Assembly (NCBI GenBank): GCA_009617715.1
Contig: VTFK01000029.1
Location: 1,178,001-1,242,000, forward strand
Direction: 5' to 3'
Length of the DNA stretch: 64,000 nucleotides
Source of the DNA: Plectrocnemia conspersa
Taxonomy: Eukaryota; Arthropoda; Insecta; Trichoptera; Polycentropodidae
Position numbers and translations under genes: made by a program. Shown one piece after another: positions 49,501 through 61,850 of this stretch (positions within the stretch are counted from its first letter, which is position 1; each line of letters opens with the position of its first letter). The notes beneath the pieces were generated by a model, which was not told the DNA's origin, did no database searches, and saw nothing but the letters and a program-made list of their open reading frames with translations.

Positions 49501-50184
49501 GTGTATATATGTATGTATGCATAATCTGATTTACTTTTATGTAAAAATATAATGTTATAGTCGAGAGCTGATTTCAGTTAATTTAAATTGTATTTACTTG
49601 TGATATAAGAGAACAACTTTAATTTTATTAAATATCTAAACATAGATAGAGATAGAGAAAGCGTGCACAGTAAAATATCAACTTAAGCATTCTGTGAATA
49701 AATCTCCGCTATATAAATAACTAAAATCACTTCTTAACTATTAAAATATAACATTAAACTAACCGTTTTCCAATAAATTTAATACACACAAATCACTCTG
49801 ATGTTATTAAGTCACTCATTATTTAATTATTTATATAAATATATTGTAAATATACATAATAATATTTGTTATAAAGTAGTTTTTTTAAAACGAAAAAAAC
49901 AACAACAACTTGCCGAAAATTGTAATATTAAAATATGCAATATATCCGAAACTTTTTTTTATTATTTTTAAAGCTTGTTTAATTTTTTTCATCAATAAAT
50001 ATCCACACTGATCTTCGTTAATTTTAAAATCACAAAATTTTGAGGAACGAATCGTTTTAGTTTTAATTAAATATATTTTTATTTTTAATATTTTTTTTTA
50101 TAAAAGTCAAAATATTTTTTTGTTGTCGATTGTTGTTAAACGTTCGATTGTGTAAATATTGTTAGTAAATATTTTTTTAACTGT
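49501..50184. other. AT-rich spacer
   Basis: Nothing recognised. Confidence 0.6.
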
Positions 50185-50620
50185 CGCGCGCGAAACACTA
50201 CCGAAAGCTTCGGGGTGCGTTGAAGCTTCGGCCGCGAGGAACTTTGCCCGTGCGAGTATCGGAGAGCTTTCGAGCTTTCGGAGAGCTTTCGAGCTTAGGC
50301 GGCCGCGGCTTGGGCGGCGACCTCGCGGGCGGGGCGCCGGCCGAGCAATGGGCGGCTGAGGGACCGACTGACTATAAGGAGACGCGCCGGGGGCGAAGGG
50401 GTTGAAGACGCCCGCGCCGGCGCACCCCTTCACTCACCCCTTGGACCCGGCCACCCGCTTTCACCCCCCACGTGCTCCCTAAAAACTCCCCTGCAACTCC
50501 TGAAGGTAGCCGGCGGGGAGAGTCTCGGGACCACTCTCCTACCACCCCTCGAAAGGGGAAAAAACCACCCCAGTCCTCTCGCGAAATTTTCTTGAGTGAA
50601 TTAGTCCGGTGTGTGTGATA
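50185..50620. promoter_or_regulatory. GC/CpG peak, possible promoter or 5' UTR
   Basis: The most GC-rich stretch of the window. The left half has GCGCGCG, GCGGCCGCGG and a 19-base tandem duplication (GGAGAGCTTTCGAGC..., 50261-50296). On the minus strand an initiator TCAGTC (50371 to 50366) begins a GC-rich leader-like sequence without a TATA box. The right half (50400-50600) is C-run-rich and shares CGGCCACCCGC with 13.7 kb, so it may be retroelement-derived. Overlapping frames up to 108 codons on both strands are composition effects. Confidence 0.35.
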
Positions 50621-51657
50621 TGGACAAATATTGACGATTTTAATATCAATTTTGTAAACTGAGAATGCACATGCAAAACATATATCGAAACACTAGCTTT
50701 TAACTTTTAATACTAGCATTTTTTATAACAACACTTTTACTACCCAAACTTGGCGGATGAATATATAAACACGAAAAGCTTATAAAATTTAAAATTTGTA
50801 CGTAGAGTAACTGAAAAATAAAATAAAATATCTTGATAGAAAATTATATGAAAAAAATATTCACTTTTTAAATCGAGCTTTTTTTCATTGAATTTTCAAT
50901 ATTTAATTTTTCAGATTTACTTTTTAATATCTAATACTTTATTTACAAGATTTTCGTTTCTTAAAAAAAATTATAAAATTATATTAAAATATTTTTAGTT
51001 TTAACTTTAAATAAAAGTTTGTGATTCGATAGTAACATTTTATTTAAAATTTTATGTCTACATGTATTTTATACATTAATAACTAAGAGCATATCAATGT
51101 TCTTAGTTATAGATGTGCAAGTATAAGTCATATACATAAGTACATGGAGATTTAAAGGATCAAATGCTCAACAAACATATTATCAAATCAACATACTATG
51201 TGTAGTGATTTCTCTTCGTTAAAAGAAAAATATTAATTTTTTAGAGACATCTCTTGTACAGAAGTGTAATTATTTTTGTACGCAATTAGTTTCTTTGATT
51301 GCAACTGTAATATTTATTATGATAATAACTTTCCAAGAACATGTATAATGTCATTTTATCTTATATTTATTTATAATTTTTAGATTATTTTAATGTATAT
51401 TAATGCAAAGAATATATAATTTTTATATATGTGTCAATATATCATTTTTATTTATAATTTACTTATGTGTTGTTCAATTCAGACATTAAGCATGTTATTA
51501 TCATTACGCCCATTATTTTTATTGCTAATTTTATTATTATTAATTTACTTTTTTATTTAATGTAATTAAATTTTAATATTCTTAACTTTCAGTTAATTTT
51601 AAATATGTCTAGGACTTTATTTATTGACTTGATTAGTATACAAAATTAGGGTACTTT
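50621..51657. other. AT-rich spacer
   Basis: A small inverted repeat TAACTAAGA ... TCTTAGTTA near 51080-51110; otherwise nothing. Confidence 0.6.
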
Positions 51658-51852
<195 letters not shown>

Positions 51853-51889
51853 GTTGTTGTTGTTTTTTTTTGTGGTCATACAACGATTA

Positions 51890-52530
51890 TGTAAATATAA
51901 ATAACATGCGTAATTCAAAAATGCATTTCGGCTACTCACCAGTAGATTTCTTTCCTATGTACGCATCAAGTTTACGCTTGAGCGTATATTCAACATAAAT
52001 AAAAAATAAAAATAAATAATGATAAAAATCACTCAACAAATTTGCACAAGTGCCAACAGCAACGGTAACGAGTCGGTTATTATTTTTAATAACAAATAAC
52101 GTATATTTCGGTTAATCAGTCGGGTGAAAGTATGGATGTACAAGAGTAAAAATCACAAACAAACAAAAAATAGCTCAGTATCAACAAATTAATATTTGGC
52201 TAAGGGAGAACGAAATTCACTAACGAAGCAATTGGATGGAATGCAAGGAGTGTCTGACGTTCGCGAACATTTCGAAGCAAAACTTTAAAGCCACGTGATC
52301 AAGTCATAATGATCCAGTTCACTTTTTATTTTTAAAACAACACGCCGATAGTTTATCTTGCCGTTCGAACGCACGATCATACTCCAATCGTTGTCCAGGA
52401 GCAAGTTTCACGCACATGACCAATCCCGTTTATCATGTTCAACCCGATTTTTATTAATATTATGCGCGGCTTTGTGTTATTTTTTTATCACTTTTTCAGT
52501 TTTTATTTTTTATTTTAAAACTTTTCGTCC
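51890..52530. promoter_or_regulatory. Weak GC-richer stretch
   Basis: Mixed sequence with short GC patches (52050-52085, 52240-52310, 52345-52460). Nothing specific recognised. Confidence 0.25.
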
Positions 52531-52980
52531 GATCGGAACATTTTAGCAGACACAGTTTGCCGGCCGCGGCTGGACGTCTTCTTCGGGTCGACGTCGTCTG
52601 CGAGAGACGAGAGGTCGACGCCGGCGGAGGTTCTGTCGGGGGCGCCTGCGCCCCCGGTCTCGAACGAAACCGACTCCTAAATCCACCGCCGATAGGGTGC
52701 AACATCCCACAAAGCCAGATAGAGCGATACGACCCACTAGAGTCGCAACAAATCGGCCAAAAAAAAGAAAAGGGACACTGAACCAAAGAATGCTAACGCC
52801 AAACAAGGAGAGACATATTCTGTTTTATTTTCCAAAAGCGAGGGACGGATTTCTTTTTTTTTTATCATTTTTTTATTAAATATATATAAACCGGAAAAAA
52901 TCGAAGCGCTGCAAGTCGACAGTGTGATCACAATGCTCACCTGTTGTGCTTGACCCCTTTCAATCAACCGTAAAGCTTAC
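52531..52980. promoter_or_regulatory. Second GC/CpG peak
   Basis: 52545-52700 is GC-rich with GTCGACG repeats (GGTCGACGTCG, GAGGTCGACGCC) and a GGGGGCGCCTGCGCCCCC palindrome at about 52637-52654. Five overlapping frames on both strands cross it. Best read as CpG-rich promoter/UTR-like sequence; could be a repeat remnant. Confidence 0.3.
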
Positions 52981-53169
52981 GATCGATTCATCGAAGACTT
53001 TTTGAGACATTTTAAAATTAAAACTTATACAAATATAATAAGAAACTAATTAGCTTAAGATTTAAATTTTAATTTAATAAATATCATACTATTTAAAAGT
53101 ACTAAGTAAGTAAATACAAATCACTTTTACATTTATATTTTTTTTGTTTATTTTTTTATAAAATTTTAC

Positions 53170-53350
53170 CAATGCAGCCCTTGCGTAATTCTTTAATTTT
53201 CCTACTTAACGAGGTGAGGTAGAGCGGCGGCGAAGGAGAGAAGGGACCGTACAGTGGCGCCACTGCCAAATGCGGATAATAGGTTAACCAGTTTACCTAC
53301 CCCTAGTGCGTGAATTAGAATTTGATAATAAAGTCAACTAGCGACGCACG
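53170..53350. promoter_or_regulatory. Island with CTCF-like palindrome
   Basis: CAGTGGCGCCACTG (53252-53265) is a perfect 14-bp palindrome holding GTGGCGC on both strands, close to AGAGCGGCGGCGAAGG. Compare the palindromic TGGCGC site at 836-852. Candidate insulator-type site by resemblance only. Confidence 0.35.
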
Positions 53351-55185
53351 TTGCTCAATAGACACATTAAAAATAAAATAAATTAAATTCATAAGTTTAT
53401 AATAATCTTATAATATTTTGAACAATGCCATAACACGAAATTATAACGAGTTTTAAAATGAGGCAACTCGAAATATCAAAAGGCTTATTGACATTTTGTA
53501 ATTAATTACATTTTATATCCGTGAAGAAGTTTCATTATTTTAAAATCTTAGGTATATAATTAAATATAGTAAAAATAACAATAATAACAACAATGTTTGT
53601 AATTTTGAATTATATAATATTGTGTTATAGAGCAATTAAATACTATTAGATTACAAATAAATATTTCGAACCAATATAAATTCGTAATATTTATTGAGAT
53701 ATCTACTTATTCAGATTAATACCAAATTATATATGTATATATATAATATTTATAATAGTAAAAGTGTGTCTAATAACAATTTTTACAAGAATCGTTTTTA
53801 ATTGTATAATTCACAAAATGTATTTAGTATTTGAAAAATACAAAATAATTGTAAAATATATGCATTATTTTTGAATTAATAAGATATTAATGCCAATCAT
53901 ATCCCTAAATTTCGGAATTGCTCGGGTAGACATTTAACTTTTTACTCTTACTGCATGAATTTTTTCCGCTGCGAAAAATGCGTATTTTATAAAGCATTGA
54001 TATAATATTAACATGTCCAGAAAAATATATTAAAATACGAACGTAAAAATAAATTTAATAACATATTAAGAAGAGAAGATTTTAAGAAGAAAAAAAATGA
54101 AGATAATACAGAATTAAAAACTGACTTTATTGTTATTCTGCTTTAGATTATTACCTTATTTATGTATTTTTTAAAAGTATGGGTTCGATTTGTTTTAACT
54201 ATTAAGAGTTGTGTTTTTTCAAATAACAAATTACTTTAAAAAAAATCTTTACACTAGAAAAATTTTAATCACATATTCATTCAAATAATAATTTATTTAT
54301 TTTATTAGAATTATTCTAAATATATATATACATAAAGTTTTGATTTACCAAAAATGTAAGTTCTTAACTTTATATAAAATTATATACTACTTTAAAATAT
54401 ACCCGTTTGCTTTTTTAATAATAATTTTCCATTTTACTAATAATGTATATATTATTTTATATGAATTACTATAATAAATAATTACATAATTAAAATTGAA
54501 TAGCACTTAAAAAGTTTTTCTTGATTTTCTAAAAATGCATAGAAAAAATGATTTCTTCATAATGTATAAAAATAGATTAAAAAACTTGTGTTTAATATAT
54601 AGAAAAACACATAACATACAGTAAATTGACCCATAAAAATAAAGCTAATAATTATTCTTGATTTGAAATATTTAAGGAAAAAGTTTTATATATTTTAAAA
54701 ACTTAAATAATAAAAAAACTATGGATAATTCTTTAAAAAAAATATATTTAAATATATTTTAAAAATAAAAATTAATTTGAAATTTATTTTTGAAAAACAA
54801 ATTACTCAATAACATTTATTTCTAATTATTGTGATCACTTCATTGCCATATAATAAATGCCTGCGATCGTCTTCACTATTTGGCGATAACTTCGCAATTA
54901 AATTGAAAACGAACTGTTGTTTAAATAACCTTCAGTTTTTTACGATCAAATATTGATGTAAGAATTTCAATTACAGTATGTTTTATCATTTTCTTTTCAG
55001 CATTAAAAAAATATATTGCGTGTAACGATTTTTAATAAATAAAATTTCATTAAGTAAAAGTAAAAATTAAATCAAATTATGTATCAAAGATTTTAAAAAT
55101 ATTATTTTCTCGTCTTCTCTGAAACACTTGGTTGTTCACTATCAACATTACAAAATATAAAACTTGTTAACAGTATAATAATCGA
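53351..55185. other. AT-rich desert
   Basis: 1.8 kb of A/T-rich DNA with a small patch at 54835-54930. No features. Confidence 0.6.
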
Positions 55186-55272
55186 TAACGAACATAACTA
55201 GATGGCAACTGGGTAACTTTATTGCGTTGCAAGTGTTCGTGAGACAAAAACATAATAATTTACATCGAAAAA
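55186..55272 (+). promoter_or_regulatory. Last GC-richer patch; possible leader of small ORF
   Basis: AGATGGCAACTGGGTAAC and GTTGCAAGTGTTCGTGAG precede the ORF at 55273. This is the rightmost island-like sequence in the window. Confidence 0.25.
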
Positions 55273-55389
55273 ATGGAAGAAGTGTTGTTTCAGCGGAGCG
55301 AGTGTTTGTCGAAAATTTACATCAAATATTTAACTGCGACGGTTATGTATGATCATGTGTTTTTGCTTCAGCAATTTGGTCGTAAATAA
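55273..55389 (+). CDS. Candidate small ORF, 38 aa
   Basis: ATG in a strong context (GAAAAAATGG) opens MEEVLFQRSECLSKIYIKYL ... FLLQQFGRK, stop TAA at 55387-55389. Mixed, protein-like composition. Could be a first coding exon or a short peptide. No domain recognised. Confidence 0.22.
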   Translation: MEEVLFQRSECLSKIYIKYLTATVMYDHVFLLQQFGRK

Positions 55390-56141
55390 AATTATAAATC
55401 ATCATTGAATGTTTGCTCACTGCTTACATAATGAGTTCTATTGGAAAATAAGAAAACTGTATGTAAAAAATGCAAAGCAATACTTATAATTGTAAATAAA
55501 AAAACTGAAACGTAATATATTCAATGATAATCGTATTAGTATTCTAACATGTGTAATAATAAGATATTTAATTAAAGATTTGCTTCAAATAAAGATGTAT
55601 TCGTTTTTTTCATTCATTAATAATGGTAAATTATAAAAAAAATTCAAAGGAATTGCGCACAAAATGATATGCAATGGTTCGAAAATAAGAGTGGAAATAT
55701 ATCATATTTAATATGGAATAATATCATAAACAATAAGTTTAACTAGAGCGGTTAGTATTTATAAGAAAATATAACATTTTATTTTAAACTAATAAATTTA
55801 TAAAAATATATTCACCTTTAAACGAGATATCGCAAATAAATCAATAATGTTTTATTTAACTTAGTTATATCACTTAAAAACATTTAAAGTAAGACATTAT
55901 TTATTTGATAAAAAAACGAAATTAAACTCGTGTATCTTTTAGATTTCAATGTAAAAAAACTTTGACGTGTTTTACATGAATTTTCGTTACTGGTTATCCG
56001 TATTGCAAGTGGATAAATTAAAAAAGGACTACTATTCGTTTAAAAAAAAAGTTTGTCGTCATATTGCCAAAATGAAATGTGAACAGTGAACCTCAAAAAT
56101 TTCGGTGACTGGTGGTGGGCGTTTGTACATCAAAAAATCAC
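55390..56141. other. AT-rich spacer
   Basis: Nothing recognised. Confidence 0.55.
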
Positions 56142-56340
56142 TTTTTTTTTATTTTTTTTTTATACAAGTTTATTTCTTAAATAGACATAGGTAAAATAGC
56201 ATACAGATATATTAAATGCACAATACTGGTTCATAACCATTTACATTGTTTACAAATTGTTAAGTTATACAATAACATAAAAAGAATAATAAATTATACG
56301 AGAATATACTAAATTATACAAAAATATACAAAATATACAA
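56142..56340 (-). mobile_element. Retroposed 3' end with poly(A)
   Basis: Read on the minus strand, AATAAA (56174 to 56169) is followed after about 7 bases by a 20-base A tract broken by a single T (56161 to 56142). That is the structure of a reverse-transcribed polyadenylated RNA or LINE 3' end. The upstream extent to the right is not clear, and no coding frame is visible. Confidence 0.4.
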
Positions 56341-56379
56341 AAATCACTTAAAATGTGCGAAACATATGGCTAGTCTAAA

Positions 56380-57720
56380 AGTGGTGGCAACTTCCAAAAT
56401 GACAAAAAAAAGCTGCTAAAGAAGCAAGTTTTGCATTTTAGGTTGCTATTCACAATCTCATCTTGGCCGATTGTTCATCTAAATATCTAAATATATTCTT
56501 CTAAAGCTTATCGAACCAAAGTTTAGACTGGTTAGAACAAAATGTTAAACTGTCATTCTTAATGTTATTGAGCCATTGTTGGTTCAGTAACTTTATAAAT
56601 ATTTAAAAATACCAATTGATATTTCAAAGAGGAAATAAATTAAAATGTGTTGGAATCAAATTGTGGAGTAAAAGTAAAACTTTTAGAAATCCAATCAGTT
56701 CCTGGTTAAACTACAGACATATCGACAAACTATTTAATGTAACCTCATAACCGCAATACAAATTTTGGGGATGTAAGACGGCAAGGAGAAAACAATATTT
56801 ACAGTCGATTGAAGTAGGAACTAGGTATAAATATTGTGTAATTAGTTGTGGTGCTTACATTATTCTAAACACTCGAAATATGTAGATGTATAGTATAAAA
56901 ATGTTTTTAACATGGCAACACCTGTGTTCTCTTGCTACTTTCTGCTATTGACAGAACACTTGCAATCTTTGAGGGACTGAGATCGTACTTTATTACACAA
57001 ATAATAATTACTTACTAGTTAAACAGTTCTTTGAAAATGATTGTGGTGAAATGCATTTAGGTTTGTGATAGGGAAGTTCAAATTGCTTAACAAATCTATT
57101 TTAAATATAAAAAGTACAAAAGCGAGTGCAACTGATGTGTCATATTTTGAGGAAATGCATAATACTTAAATTATACATTAAGAAATAAAAAAGCTTATAA
57201 ATGTACCGAAAAATTAGAAAAGTATTATATTAATAAAACCCTACATGAATTTACAAAATTTATGACCGATGTATTTCTTACGTTGAGTTTTGGGAAAGCA
57301 GTTTTGATAGAGCATAATATTTTACTTGGATAAAGTAAACAAGAATGAATTAACTTGCTCTAAAATTGAAACTGCATGGAAAAATATTAATAAAACTGTT
57401 GCAAATAATGCAATAAATATATCTATATGAACTGTTTGATGAAGTGGTGATTGCAAAAGTTGTTAAGGAAAATGGATATAACTACTGACATTTCATTGTA
57501 AATCTTTCAAATTACAGAATATATTTTCAGCCAGGCACATCTGAACCTGTTAAAAGAATATTTTCAATAATAAATAACATATGGTTTAAAGAAAGGAGTA
57601 CCTAACGGAGTACGCTGTAAATTAATTAGTAAACTAAATTGTAGTAATTTTTTGGTACGATTAAAAATAACAAAGAGATTTTAAAGAAAGTTCAAGTTGC
57701 TTAAAATATATGTAACTTTT
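56380..57720 (+). pseudogene. Decayed hAT-family transposase
   Basis: The strongest segment (57522-57600) reads YFQPGTSEPVKRIFSIINN then IWFKERST followed by a stop. This is the hAT C-terminal dimerisation motif (PGTS..VER.FS.....W...R). Upstream, 57426-57480 reads YELFDEVVIAKVV and about 56420 reads AKEASFAF-stop-VAIHNL, both fitting hAT transposases but separated by stops and frameshifts. It is dead; termini were not found. Related to ZBED-type hAT proteins by the motif only. Confidence 0.6.
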
Positions 57721-58440
57721 TATTATTAAGTTACCTTAACAACCATTCCAGAATATGTAAAACTCTAAAAATTAGTAAAGCTCTAAAAAAATATTTATTC
57801 AGGAACGTTTAAACGAATGTAGTTATTTAAAAATGATGCCACTTCGTTGGGTCCCTTCAGCTCTACCTAACTTTGTGGTAGGAGTAGACAGTTGTTTTCA
57901 TATTATGCACACAAAATTCACACACCCATAGTACGACTGAAAATTTTAAAGAAAAAAAATATTCCTTGACTTTTAACAATCTGAGGAGTGGTTGGTCAGA
58001 CATTTTTTTTCAAAACGTCACATTTTTTTCGACTCTGAAAATCAGGTAGGAGACCTTTTTGCTCATAAAACAACGGTCTATATGTGTTAATCGCGATTCA
58101 CTAAGAAGTCTATATTGTACAATTTTACGACATCTGGATGCTATTGGAGTCACAAAAAAAAAGACAAATGGATACTGTAAGAATTGATCTATAAAAATAC
58201 TGCACCATCTGGAGGTTTAAATTTACAATTTGCTATCGTATGTTTACTTTATCCCTCGTATTCACTTAAAGTTATATGTTTTTTAGCATTAAAAAATATC
58301 AACAAAATAAAATCTCATTAATTATATTGGCATACATTGTTATCTCTTTGGAATAAGTTTATTGCAGATATTTGATCATCTTCTGATTAATAAAATTGAT
58401 ATTTTTAAAATAAAATTGCTTTTTTAATGGTATCTATTAC
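57721..58440. other. Spacer with low-level repeat remnants
   Basis: A moderate-GC patch at 57838-57905 (GTTGGGTCCCTTCAGCTC). CATCTGGA words recur at about 58134 and 58206. Possibly old transposon DNA; no termini seen. Confidence 0.35.
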
Positions 58441-58453
58441 CATCCATATAAAA

Positions 58454-58514
58454 CAATGTAGTGTTATAAAATATATTTTATATTTATAAAAATATATTTT
58501 ATAACACCACGTTG
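58454..58514. repeat. Hairpin element
   Basis: GTGTTATAAAATATATTTT (58461-58479) and its exact complement (58489-58507) enclose a 9-base loop. The arms extend outward with two mismatches (ACAATGTA.. and ..CGTTGT). A tiny foldback or MITE remnant. Confidence 0.6.
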
Positions 58515-59218
58515 TAAAAAGTAATTAGAAACTATTTTACAAAAAACTATTTGCATTGAAGACACAAAAATACTATCCTAGCGTGCCTTTGACTTTACTG
58601 GTTTCCCCTTCAGAATTTAATGGTATCAAGGTTTGAGAACAAATAAAGAAATTCACTTCCCCTATATATATTTTTAAGATAAATTAAATAATTAAGCCTT
58701 AACATTAAACAATAACTAGCCAAACACAATAGTAATTTGACAGGCGTAATAGAAAAAATATAATAGAAAAACGAAAGTATCAAACATTTTACAGCTGTCA
58801 TGTAAAAAAGAGCATATAATTGAGAAGAGGGTCAAAATATAAAAAAAGCACCGAACGCTTTTAATATTTAGACAGATACATGCATTAAGTCGCAAAAGGA
58901 AGTTATATTTTTGAAGCATATTCAACAGTTGTTACTAAACGTGTGTTAATTTACCATTTACCACGTCTTTTGAAAAGACTATTTTTCACTCTGAATAATT
59001 ATTTGAGAAATTCTTTCACATGAACTAATATTATATTAGGTGCTATCACACATTTCGTTTTCTCATTATTTGCTTTGTATTAAAATAGAATTATATAATA
59101 CCTAATCGATTTGACGTCATACTTAAATTAAACAATACAGGCATTTCAAGCCACATGGGCCACGTAAGCTATTTTGCATTAGGTTTAGAAAGAACGTTTC
59201 TAATAATAATAATTTTAT

Positions 59219-59413
59219 ATTTATATAATTTTGCTGGAACATTTCAACAACCGACATGCTGGTACAAGTCATGATGTTGAATCATTGAAAGCTAAAATAG
59301 TCCGATTGGCCTCTCAAGCAACCCTACTAATATTAGATTTTATACCAACTGATAAACCACTGCTGATGGCTTCATTAAAAGCTCTAAACAATTGCAATGC
59401 GCTTTCAAAATAA
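59219..59413 (+). CDS. Unassigned protein-like fragment, about 60 aa
   Basis: An open frame ending TAA at 59411-59413, with no ATG near its start, reads LLEHFNNRHAGTSHDVESLK, then AKIVRLASQATLLILDFIP and MASLKALNNCNALSK. Codon and residue use look genuine (amphipathic, Leu/Ala/Lys), unlike nearby noise. An acceptor-like TTTTGCATTAG lies at about 59180. It may be the last exon of an unseen gene or a fossil of a mobile-element protein. I do not recognise the family. Confidence 0.35.
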   Translation: MYIILLEHFNNRHAGTSHDVESLKAKIVRLASQATLLILDFIPTDKPLLMASLKALNNCNALSK

Positions 59414-59419
59414 TAATAA

Positions 59420-60161
59420 TTTTTAAACATTTGTCTATTTTTATTAAAAAATATTTTGATGTATATTTTTTTTAAAGTAAAGTTTTTTTCTGCGCAGCAC
59501 CTTAATAATTAATAAGTGCAAAAAGTTTTTAATTTATTTAAAATGTATAATAAACTAAACATATTTAAAATCTATAATAAATTAAAAATGTTTGAATCCA
59601 TAAAAAAAAAAAACCATTTTTAAGGTTGAAAAAACATTTTGAATAAGCCTTGAAATTTTATTCTGAAACTTTATAATTTTAAGAGTAATTAAATTAGTAT
59701 TTTACAATTTTGTGTAGTTTTCTTTTGAACGCGTCAGTAAATGGGGTTTTGTGAAACAGTATGTGTTTTTTATATTAACATTTTACGCGCTGTCATTGTG
59801 ACATCGCGAAGAGTACTTATTTTGAATTTTTGCCCCTTTTTGTTAAAAATATTTTTTTAAGCAAAATTTTAAAATTTTCTAAAAAAATAACTTTAAATTG
59901 TTTTAGATTGCCAACGTCCACCAAAATTTAATAACACTTTTTTTCTTTATGGAGAATCTTATACAAATATGCATTATTTGTAATAAATAATAAATACTTT
60001 ATAAATTAAATATATTTTTCTCAAGTTATGAAAATATTTTTTTACATACTTTAATAAAAGTTTTACAATTTAAATCGATAAAATCAATTACGTAGTGTAT
60101 TCTCAAGGGTGCCAAAACCGGGATTTCTCTAATGTCAAATTTACTTACGTGTGACAACTCT
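59420..60161. other. AT-rich spacer
   Basis: Nothing recognised except the GC-richer approach to the palindromes from 60110. Confidence 0.55.
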
Positions 60162-60259
60162 CTGTCAAGCGCGCGCTGCACAGTCTAGTCACTAGACTGT
60201 GCAGCGCGCGCTTGACAGGTTTATTTTATTGCACTAGACTCTAGTGCAATAAAATAAAC
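60162..60259. repeat. Two abutting perfect palindromes
   Basis: Palindrome 1: 28-base arms 60162-60189 and 60191-60218 around a single C. Palindrome 2: 20-base arms 60219-60238 and 60240-60259 around a single C. They touch with no gap. Palindrome 1 is GC-rich (AAGCGCGCGCTGCACAG), palindrome 2 is AT-rich (TTTATTTTATTGCAC). Both have CTAG next to the centre. The order is L, L', R', R, as expected if the middle of a tandem L-R-L-R were inverted. Confidence 0.95.
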
Positions 60260-60368
60260 AGTGAAATATGTTATAATCACAGAATTTTTCTTACAAAGTG
60301 TTAATTGGAGATGATTCAAAACAGTGTAGCACTTTGAATTGTAGACAATATAAACAAAACTTTAAATT

Positions 60369-60475
60369 ATGAGTGTGCCAGTAAGTGTTTGGATTTATGA
60401 ATAATATATCATGATTATTCCAACAAAATTACTATTGCCTTCTAGGATCTAATATTAAAAGACAAACAGCAGTGA
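60369..60475 (+). CDS. Very small spliced frame, doubtful
   Basis: ATGAGTGTGCCA is followed by a consensus donor GTAAGT at 60381, and a 65-base candidate intron ends TTGCCTTCTAG at 60445. Joined, the frame is MSVPDLILKDKQQ then TGA (60473-60475). Short introns of this size are normal in insects. Only 13 codons result, so this is either a dead first exon or coincidence. It begins about 110 bases after the twin palindromes. Confidence 0.15.
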
Positions 60476-60714
60476 TTGGGCAAAAAAAGGTATACATGTC
60501 AAAGTTCATTAAACATATTACAATGGTAGTAATAATGAAAAATCTCATATTTGCATAAACAAAAAGTTACATTTTACCCACTATATAGTATCATTTATAG
60601 TTCATTTTCAGAAACAATGAAAGATCTAATAACATTTACGTATGTCAAAAAATTAAATTATGATATATCACTTATCAGTTCAAGAAGTAATGCCAATCCA
60701 GTACGCGACAATTG

Positions 60715-60800
60715 GGCGACGGACAAATGGGCGATTCTGGTCAACTGGGCGACGGGCAATTGGGCGATGGTTATTTGGGCGACGGTCATATGGGCGACAG
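60715..60800 (+). repeat. Left subterminal array, six GGGCGA motifs
   Basis: Six TGGGCGA(C/T) motifs spaced about 13-20 bases apart, usually followed by GG(T/A/G)CA. In one frame it translates as repeated WAT/WAI/WAM, an artefact of the repeat. Probable transposase-binding array. Confidence 0.8.
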
Positions 60801-61334
60801 AAATTAAAAAAAACTTGCACGCTTTGCTTTATTGTAAATATTAATAAAATATACATTAAAACGAAAAAGTATGTTTAATGAAAAACAATTTTATTTTAAA
60901 ATTATTCACTCATAATATAATTATATGCAATACCACGTAAATATTCTATGATTTTTTCTATTGTACCTCAAAACTTTTATAAAAATTCTTTGGTGTATTC
61001 TTTTTATAAAGATATCCATTCCAAACATATTTTTCCTTGTCTTTTTGACTTAATATGCCTGAATTATCTATTTATGAAGAATATAAACTGTGGTAACTCA
61101 AATTAGTCGCTCTCAACAATGATCTATAAAAAACAATTATCTATAAATAGCACATAAAATATAACCCACATGTGAATAAAAAGACACATACTTATTTTCT
61201 TGCTGTACTAAATTTTTTTACCAAGAACATAATGACACTGTGACAAAGTGTTTTAAAACCCCGACAAAAATAATTTTCAAAGACGCAACGAAACTTTTTG
61301 CGAACGTTTTCAGTAAAAATTGAAAAGTATACTG

Positions 61335-61850
61335 AGCGCTAGTTATGGGTTATTATATTTATATATTCCTACCCTATCTAGTTTTAAATAGATAACTGTA
61401 AAATATGCGATTTTTGTGAATTCCCAAAGTTTATTCTCACACTAATTTCCAAGGCGCAAAACATAAAAAAAATTCGCGTTAATGGAAAAATCCACGATAA
61501 ACATTTATCAGCGCTAGTTATAGGCTATTATATTTATATATAGCTACCCTATCCAGTTTAAAATAGATAACGGTAAAATATGCGATTTTTGGAAATTCCA
61601 AATGATTGTTTTCGCAGTAATTTATAAGTCTCAAAACATAAAAAAATCGCGTAAAGGGCAAAATCCACGATAAACACTTATCAGCGCCAGTTCTGTGTTA
61701 TCATATTTATATATAATTATCCTATCTAATTTAAAATAGATAACTGTAAAATATGCGATTTTTGGAAATTCCAAAAGTTTGTTCTCACAATAGTTTCCAA
61801 GGCACAAAACATAAAAAAAATCGCGTAAGGGCCCACTATAAACATTTATC
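61335..61850 (+). repeat. Three tandem ~170-bp units inside the TIR element
   Basis: Units start at 61335, 61510 and 61683 with AGCGC(T/C)AGTT and share ATATGCGATTTTTG, CAAAACATAAAAAAA and TCGCGT(T/A)A segments, ending AAACA(T/C)TTATC. Copies are roughly 80% alike by eye. Each unit contains an inverted CTATCTA...TAGATAAC motif. Satellite-like DNA carried in a transposon. Confidence 0.85.

Noticed and set aside
60551..60844. 97-codon frame with repeated WAT motifs, and its mirror at 62175-62375
   Set aside because: The repeats are the GGGCGAC arrays of the TIR element; the frame starts outside the element and is broken by its border.
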